Shown one piece after another: positions 59,402-64,000 of a DNA stretch of 64,000 nucleotides. The first letter of the stretch is position 1. Every line of letters begins with the position of its first letter. The position numbers and the translations under genes are program-made. Origin of the DNA: Tritrichomonas musculus (lineage: Eukaryota > Parabasalia > Tritrichomonadida > Tritrichomonadidae); NCBI GenBank assembly GCA_039105265.1, contig JAPFFF010000012.1, positions 248,001 through 312,000 of the forward strand. Direction: 5' to 3'. A model generated the notes under the pieces. It made no database searches and had not been told where the DNA came from. It saw nothing but the letters and a program-made list of their open reading frames with translations.

Positions 59402-60036
59402 TCATCAATATTTAAATCATCACATCTCTCTGTCCATTTGTACTTTTCATTTAATGCAAATAGTTCATAGTTTTCATCTTGAGGAGTCTCTATGATTTCA
59501 TCGTCAATTGTGAATGCAACATATTCAGATATTCTATCTACAATTTTTTTTCGTAAGACATCAACTTTAGGTAATTTTCCATTTAATAAACTTTGAAATA
59601 ATATAAAAAGTTCTTTTCCGCATTCTATCACAGTTTCTATATAAGGATATTCTCTGTCAATTTTCAAAGCATCCATTGTTACTGATGCATTTTGTTCACC
59701 AAGCGATGGTTTAACAAAAAATTGAATACCATTATAAGCCTTCTTAAACTGTTCAAGTAACGATGCATGCTTTTCATATTTAGGATTTTCTGCCAAATAA
59801 TCATTTGTGGGACACCCATTTAAATCTGTTTCAATGAATCCATTCAAATTTTTATAAACCTTACGAATATTATTCTTTTCAATTGAATTATGGATGTAAT
59901 CGAAATTATACTCATTAAAATTTGACATTAATGAAATATCATATGGTATTGTAAATAAATTATCATTGTTTTCTTCAGGAATAAATAAGATTTCATTATC
60001 ATCACTGTCTTCTTCTTCTTCAGTAATATTGGTATT
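59320..60036 (-). CDS. N-terminal protein part of the transposase region (frame 1)
   Basis: ATG at 59928 (MSNFNEYNFDYIHNSIEKNN), but the frame is open to 60036 with a coding-like acidic stretch (NITEEEEDSDDNEILFIP) and continues beyond one TAA to an ATG at 60219 (MVYYINDDIV). About 200-300 residues of unknown fold, with helices and a Cys (VIECGKELFILFQSLL). Its 3' end overlaps the next frame by ~80 bases. In the overlap it reads CAA-AAA-AAC and then CAA-AAA-AAG, two in-phase -1 slippery heptamers (59371-59377, 59359-59365). Confidence 0.6.
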   Translation of the reverse strand, partial: NTNITEEEEDSDDNEILFIPEENNDNLFTIPYDISLMSNFNEYNFDYIHNSIEKNNIRKVYKNLNGFIETDLNGCPTNDYLAENPKYEKHASLLEQFKKAYNGIQFFVKPSLGEQNASVTMDALKIDREYPYIETVIECGKELFILFQSLLNGKLPKVDVLRKKIVDRISEYVAFTIDDEIIETPQDENYELFALNEKYKWTERCDDLNIDEIVQKIKNQKNIQKKKQKVYHLKKETN

Positions 60037-60219
60037 TTATTTTGCTGTTTTCTTATGTGAAGAGCGAAATTGTGATATATTCAAAAAATCATCATAATTA
60101 ATATTATCTTCTGTGACCTTTTCATAATATAATAAATCAGCTTTTCGTTCTAAAACATTATTATTTAACCTTTTTGGGCAATTATTTGTAACAATATCGT
60201 CGTTTATGTAATAAACCAT

Positions 60220-60728
60220 ATTGTTTTAAAAATAATATATAAGAAATGGCCAATTTTGGTATCAGAATTATGATATGATAATTTGTATAATATATGATTT
60301 TCAATTGTTGATTCAAAAAGTAATAAAATTTCTTAAATTGAATGGACGTTGCAGTTTTGAGTTCCCAAACGTCGTTAATAACAAAAAAATGAAACTTTTA
60401 ATATATATTTATACATTTATTAAATAGTATTGAACATTTTTATTATTTTTCAATATAATATTAAAATGATGAGTTTTTGATATAAATTTTATGAGATATT
60501 GTTTGATAATTATAGAAAAATAAGTTAAATTAATTGTCTCTATTATTAAAACAGTTCTGGGTATAGGAATGCTTCTTCTTCTTTTTAGCATATCACTTTT
60601 ACTCATAGGAATCAAAGGTTTGACTTTTTGAAAACAACTTTTGAGGCGATGGAATATTTTAGTGACTTTTAGTAAAAGACTTTTTATACTTAGAAATATT
60701 TATTAAATATTTTGGTCAATAACTAAAT
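60220..60728. other. AT-rich gap between two decayed minus-strand genes
   Basis: About 510 bases. A short minus-strand piece (PLIPMSKSDMLKRRRSIPIP at ~60550-60615) looks protein-like but is unassigned. Otherwise nothing. Confidence 0.4.
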
Positions 60729-61334
60729 TTATTCAAATAATGTATTATTATCATTTGATAAGTCATACATATTATCTAAAATATCAAAGTCTTTATTAGA
60801 TTGATCATTATCATTTTTATGATCTAATATAAATAAACAATTTCTTAGATTTAATCCATTCAATGTATCTGATAAGTTAAATCGGAAATTATTTATTGCT
60901 ATGTTTACTATTTGTTTTAAGTCGTTAACCATCTTTTGCTTTACAAAATCTTTGGTTAGATATTGTATTAGAGGAGATCTCATCTCAATAAATTGTGATA
61001 TTAATTTTACAAATCTTTTATAGAAATCATCCATATCTCTGTTATCGTTTTTTATATCTAGTTTGAAGTGTTATGTCTCAGGTTTTGGTTTATAATTTAA
61101 TAAATCAAATATATTGCTAGCATCAAACTGTTCTACTTCTTTAACAATATGAATATTATCATCAATCTTTTGAATTACATTTGAGTTTTCATCTACTTCA
61201 CTGTCATTTAAGTTTTCTTTATGATCATAATTAAAAATCTCATTCATCCAATCCAAAATTATTTTTAAAATCTGGTCAGAATCATTTTCACTGTCTTCAA
61301 TGTTTGGGAATTGTGGAGCAGGTATCGACTGCAT
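60729..61334 (-). pseudogene. Unrecognised gene split by one in-frame TAA
   Basis: Two parts lie in the same frame: 61334-61071 (start MQSIPAPQFPNIEDSENDSD, acidic) and 61034-60729 (start MDDFYKRFVKLISQFIEMRS, helical), separated only by a TAA at 61071-61073 and 12 sense-looking codons. The coding look extends upstream in another frame (NILNSESSNIDFNLIADAV) to about 61405, where the composition changes abruptly. No family recognised. It may belong to the same element as the transposase or be a host gene killed by decay and by the foreign insertion. Confidence 0.45.
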
Positions 61335-61619
61335 CAGCAATTAAATTAAAGTCAATATTTGATGATTCAGAATTTAATATATTTTTATCAACATATGAGT
61401 AGAAAGATTAGTATGTTCTCCAGATACTACGTATCTTCCGCACATACTAACTAGATGTCATAGTTCCACAGACCTCGAAAACCACAAAAAAATCCGTATC
61501 TGGTACCCTCTAGAAACACCCCTTCTAATAGCTCTACAGGGCTGTATATCGTAGTCGATATATCCAACCTTCTATAAATAACCCCAAACGTAATTTAAAC
61601 GATTTTTTTTCTATCCTAA

Positions 61620-61727
61620 ATGTCTATCGAATCAATCATCGATGGATTCTATGACTACGTAGATGACATTAACCGTATTCATAAGACCCCTCGAATGGTC
61701 ACTTGCGTAGGATCATCTGCGCAGTAG
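61620..61727 (+). CDS. 35-codon ORF in the foreign leader
   Basis: ATG to TAG, starting MSIESIIDGFYDYVDDINRI. Codon use resembles the large ORF downstream. It lies ~210 bases upstream of that ORF and may be a small element gene or a leader ORF. No family recognised. Confidence 0.35.
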   Translation: MSIESIIDGFYDYVDDINRIHKTPRMVTCVGSSAQ

Positions 61728-61913
61728 GTCTATTATTTTTTGGTTTGTATCGTTAAGAGTCGATCATTAACGAACAACATCACCAACGAATTTATCGTAA
61801 ATGCATATCACTAACGATCCAACGTAAATGATCCAACTATTCTAAACCAATTTTAATTTAACATTTTTATTCCTTCTACTGCATTAAACTAGCACAAGAT
61901 CATCTACGCATGC

Positions 61914-61922
61914 AACTTTTTA
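61914..61922 (+). promoter_or_regulatory. Host-like AACTTTTTA word before the foreign ORF
   Basis: The recurring host promoter word lies in sense orientation 13 nt before the ATG at 61936, the same spacing as for the aldo-keto reductase. This suggests the element is read by the host transcription machinery. Confidence 0.4.
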
Positions 61923-61935
61923 CTTTAAACGAAAC

Positions 61936-64000
61936 ATGAACAGCGAAGAAGAAGCCAGATTATTCGAACTAGACTTCCACACACGTAAAGAGATTATTCT
62001 AAACGATATTAGTCCATATTCGATAACGATTCCGTTAAAGCATGTACAGCGCAAGAACGTTATACCGGAAACGATGTTGTATAATCTCACAAAAACGATT
62101 AACTGGAACGATATATCCAATATAGATTATACTGGAAGTAGTACGAAGTACACAGAAAGATCTACTAACAACCATAAACTTAATCCATTAAGTGATAGAT
62201 TCTGCCACAACGTTATCTTCTATTACATGGTTCCAATAGATCCGCATAACAAGAACAAGAACGATTATCTATCGAAGTACCTCGCAGAACACACATCTCA
62301 GATTAAACGAATATTACAATCCCACAATATTAACGTTAACAAACGATATATTAAACCAACGTATAGTAGCAAAGAAGGTGAATACTATAAACAGTACATT
62401 AAAGTCGCATTACCAGCGATTCCAGTTAACGATGTATTCGCATTAATTACTAACGAAGAATCTATTAAATCCTTTAACGATGAAGGTATCTACATTAACG
62501 ATATCGACTTCACACAAGACTTCGCTGGTGTTATTAACAAAGAAGAGGTGATCCAGTATCTAATAGACAATAACAATTATGTTATAGAAGGTTCCAATAA
62601 CGATGGAGACTACGTAATTATGGACAACGACAAACTAGTTGGTAAGAACTGTCTTACCTTCATCCATAACACAGAACATGGTAAAGTTAGATACAAATTC
62701 TATAACAAGTTCGTACAATCTATTGAGAGTCCATCCGTTAGAGGCAAGATCGGATCACATATAGCGGATTGGTTATACAATCCAGATGAACAGTTACGGA
62801 ACAGCATTAGCGATAGTTTGGATACAGGTTTGTTGCGATTGGAGATAACGTTCTATATAAACAACAATGCTGTTAGTGAAGAATATATCCACAACCATCT
62901 TAACTATCTCACCGAACTACTTCCACCAGAATTAATCTATCATAATCCCATTAACAACCAATGGAAGTCTGTGTTAAACAAACTATCATATAACTTACTC
63001 GTCGTCGATTTAGATAACAAAATAGCACTGTTCTCATACTTCGTTAACGACATTACCGGTAAAGTAAATGGATTCTACTTGTATAACATTACCGATAAAT
63101 ATGTAAACAATGTACTTAAACTATTTGGTTATAATCTTCCAATACTAGTAGTTACATGTAAGCGTGATAATGACGATTTAATAATAAGAGAACACTGTTA
63201 CGAGAAGGTTCTCGTACCGAATATTACTAAACGATTCGAATTAGATGAGCTCGTAACATACTTAACTAATGGTAATAAACGATTCGCTCCAATATACAAG
63301 TTAGATCTGGTTAATGCACCCAACTTAGAAGATAATTCGATAACGAAATTTAGAGTTATTAACACCAAGAACATATCGACGCTTAAAACCGATAACATAC
63401 CGATTAAGTTTATCGACTCCACAGTCTATTTTATTCTCACCGAAATGAGAAACACTATAGAACAACAATATTTGAAAGAGTTAGAAGATGAGAAGATGTT
63501 TATGAAGAAACACGATGATACGATTAAGTCTGTTAAAGCAGATAACAAGAAAGTAGATGCTGTCTTACAAGAGGTTAACGATGAAGGTGTTAAACTACAA
63601 GAAGATGTACAAGCAGCTAAGCAGTTACGTTTGCAACTATGTAATTACTTAGTAACAGAGTTAATGAAACCGAAGACATATTACAAGAGATTGTTAGACA
63701 TGGAAGATAACGTTAAGATGTACGTGTATGGATTTCGGGATATATCTACCAAGTGTCGTACGCGATATTTATTAGCAGTTAGTCCAGAGAACAAATTAAC
63801 ACCAACGACTCCATTATTATTATATCCAGCAGATCGAGAACTTAAAGACTTCATCTATAATCGCGGAGGTGTAGATCGATCTTCTTCATTATATGGAGAA
63901 TGGTATATGATAGATGAGACCAATAAGATCTGTGGCAGAGATACTGGATTATGGTGCTTCATTATCGAGAAACATGGCACAGCATATAAGAAATGTAAGA
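61936..64000 (+). CDS. Long foreign ORF, at least 688 codons, runs off the window
   Basis: It begins MNSEEEARLFELDFHTRKEI and is open to the last base of the window, so the protein is incomplete only because the window ends. The visible part has an alpha/beta look in the first ~450 residues, including INDIDFTQDFAG (~195) and a strand GLLRLEITFYINNN (~315). A charged coiled coil follows (~515-565, EDEKMFMKKHDDTIKSVKAD), then another globular part (YVYGFRDISTKCRTRYLLAV, GEWYMIDETNKICG). No signal or membrane helix. The paired strands D-x-D-x-T-x-D and L-x-L-E-x-x-F faintly recall replication-initiator proteins of rolling-circle plasmids and phages, but no HUH motif is evident. I do not recognise the family. 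The codon use differs sharply from all host genes in the window. Confidence 0.75.
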   Translation, partial: MNSEEEARLFELDFHTRKEIILNDISPYSITIPLKHVQRKNVIPETMLYNLTKTINWNDISNIDYTGSSTKYTERSTNNHKLNPLSDRFCHNVIFYYMVPIDPHNKNKNDYLSKYLAEHTSQIKRILQSHNINVNKRYIKPTYSSKEGEYYKQYIKVALPAIPVNDVFALITNEESIKSFNDEGIYINDIDFTQDFAGVINKEEVIQYLIDNNNYVIEGSNNDGDYVIMDNDKLVGKNCLTFIHNTEHGKVRYKFYNKFVQSIESPSVRGKIGSHIADWLYNPDEQLRNSISDSLDTGLLRLEITFYINNNAVSEEYIHNHLNYLTELLPPELIYHNPINNQWKSVLNKLSYNLLVVDLDNKIALFSYFVNDITGKVNGFYLYNITDKYVNNVLKLFGYNLPILVVTCKRDNDDLIIREHCYEKVLVPNITKRFELDELVTYLTNGNKRFAPIYKLDLVNAPNLEDNSITKFRVINTKNISTLKTDNIPIKFIDSTVYFILTEMRNTIEQQYLKELEDEKMFMKKHDDTIKSVKADNKKVDAVLQEVNDEGVKLQEDVQAAKQLRLQLCNYLVTELMKPKTYYKRLLDMEDNVKMYVYGFRDISTKCRTRYLLAVSPENKLTPTTPLLLYPADRELKDFIYNRGGVDRSSSLYGEWYMIDETNKICGRDTGLWCFIIEKHGTAYKKCK

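Larger units (their letters stand above)
58146..60219 (-). mobile_element. Tc1/mariner-IS630-type DNA transposon transposase region
   Basis: A minus-strand coding region of about 2.07 kb with a DDE transposase at its 3' end. It is spread over three successive frames (60219-59320, 59401-58991, 59015-58146), and each step is a -1 change; one in-frame TAA (60037-60039) splits the first frame. No terminal inverted repeats were recognised around it, so the element borders are unknown. It is a plain DNA transposon, decayed or using frameshifting. Confidence 0.75.
61405..64000 (+). mobile_element. Left part of a large foreign element, possibly Polinton-like, family uncertain
   Basis: At about 61405-61415 the DNA changes from ~25% to visibly higher G+C with many CG dinucleotides (TCG, ACG, CGA codons), and this persists to the window end. 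The change cuts into a decayed minus-strand gene. The first bases of the new DNA (AGTATGTTCTCC) begin with AG, as Polinton/Maverick ends do, but the other end is outside the window and no capsid, ATPase, integrase or polymerase motif is visible here. A large plasmid-like or other mobile element is equally possible. The visible part looks whole, with no breaks seen, suggesting a young insertion. No repeated end can be tested within the window. Confidence 0.5.

Noticed and set aside
61444-61455. ACTAAC branch-like motif in the foreign element
   Set aside because: No matching 5' splice site and no coding sequence on either side.
62300-62900. Protein-primed DNA polymerase or HUH replication initiator in the foreign ORF
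   Set aside because: Neither exonuclease/polymerase motifs nor an HUH pair is visible in the part inside the window, so no function is assigned.
1-64000. CRISPR array, bacterial operons or ribosome binding sites
   Set aside because: No spaced direct repeats of that kind; gene content (spliceosome, CCR4-NOT, dynein assembly, FYVE, E2) is plainly eukaryotic.

Overview
The window looks like nuclear DNA of a trichomonad (Parabasalia), closest in style to an AT-rich Tritrichomonas-like genome. Evidence: very AT-rich intergenic DNA with long A/T runs, intronless genes on both strands, an IscU with a short hydrogenosome-type presequence, a large BTB/ankyrin protein with Asn tracts, a cilium/flagellum assembly factor (DNAAF1), and remnants of expanded kinase, ankyrin and Rab families. 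The species is an inference; no rRNA or tRNA gene was seen to confirm it.

Layout. 1-16.2 kb: IscU, a signal-anchored surface protein whose frame is broken at an A7 run, an aldo-keto reductase, a 2097-residue ankyrin protein, a PP2A-scaffold-like HEAT protein and a coiled-coil protein with a faint RasGEF-like end. 16.5-23.3 kb: a TM9SF-like membrane protein, then a tandem pair of paralogues whose last ~435 bp, including 3' flank, are nearly identical while the rest has diverged. A 514-bp inverted-repeat element (MITE) sits just after the second copy. 25-37.5 kb: a gene-dense housekeeping block with coiled-coil proteins, a saposin-like secreted protein, UBE2S, a histone-fold protein, CNOT11, Cwc24/RNF113 and DNAAF1, plus a decayed kinase. 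37.8-41.8 kb: decayed ankyrin and Rab pieces and two small unrecognised genes. 41.8-55.8 kb: a 1573-residue coiled-coil protein, TAP42/IGBP1, an ADF-H/coactosin-like protein, a Q/Y-rich protein, an SCCPDH-like reductase, a RhoGEF-PH-FYVE protein and an unrecognised 824-residue protein.

56-64 kb is mobile DNA. It holds a 1.05-kb element with ~110-bp inverted repeats and a 59-codon ORF, a GC-rich ~100-bp hairpin, and a Tc1/mariner-IS630-type transposase spread over three frames, each step being a -1 shift beside in-phase A_AAA_AAC/G heptamers. From about 61.4 kb to the window end there is compositionally foreign DNA with one uninterrupted ORF of at least 688 codons of unknown function, possibly the left end of a large Polinton-like or other mobile element.

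Two shared regulatory signals stand out. The word AACTTTTT(C/G/A), in either orientation, lies within about 50 nt of many start codons, including that of the foreign ORF, and is concentrated in the inverted repeats of both MITE-like elements. A strict palindrome GTTAACA-N7-TGTTAAC sits immediately upstream of two unrelated genes. Four starts were moved from TTG/GTG to the next ATG (positions 1220, 21150, 24973, 33909).
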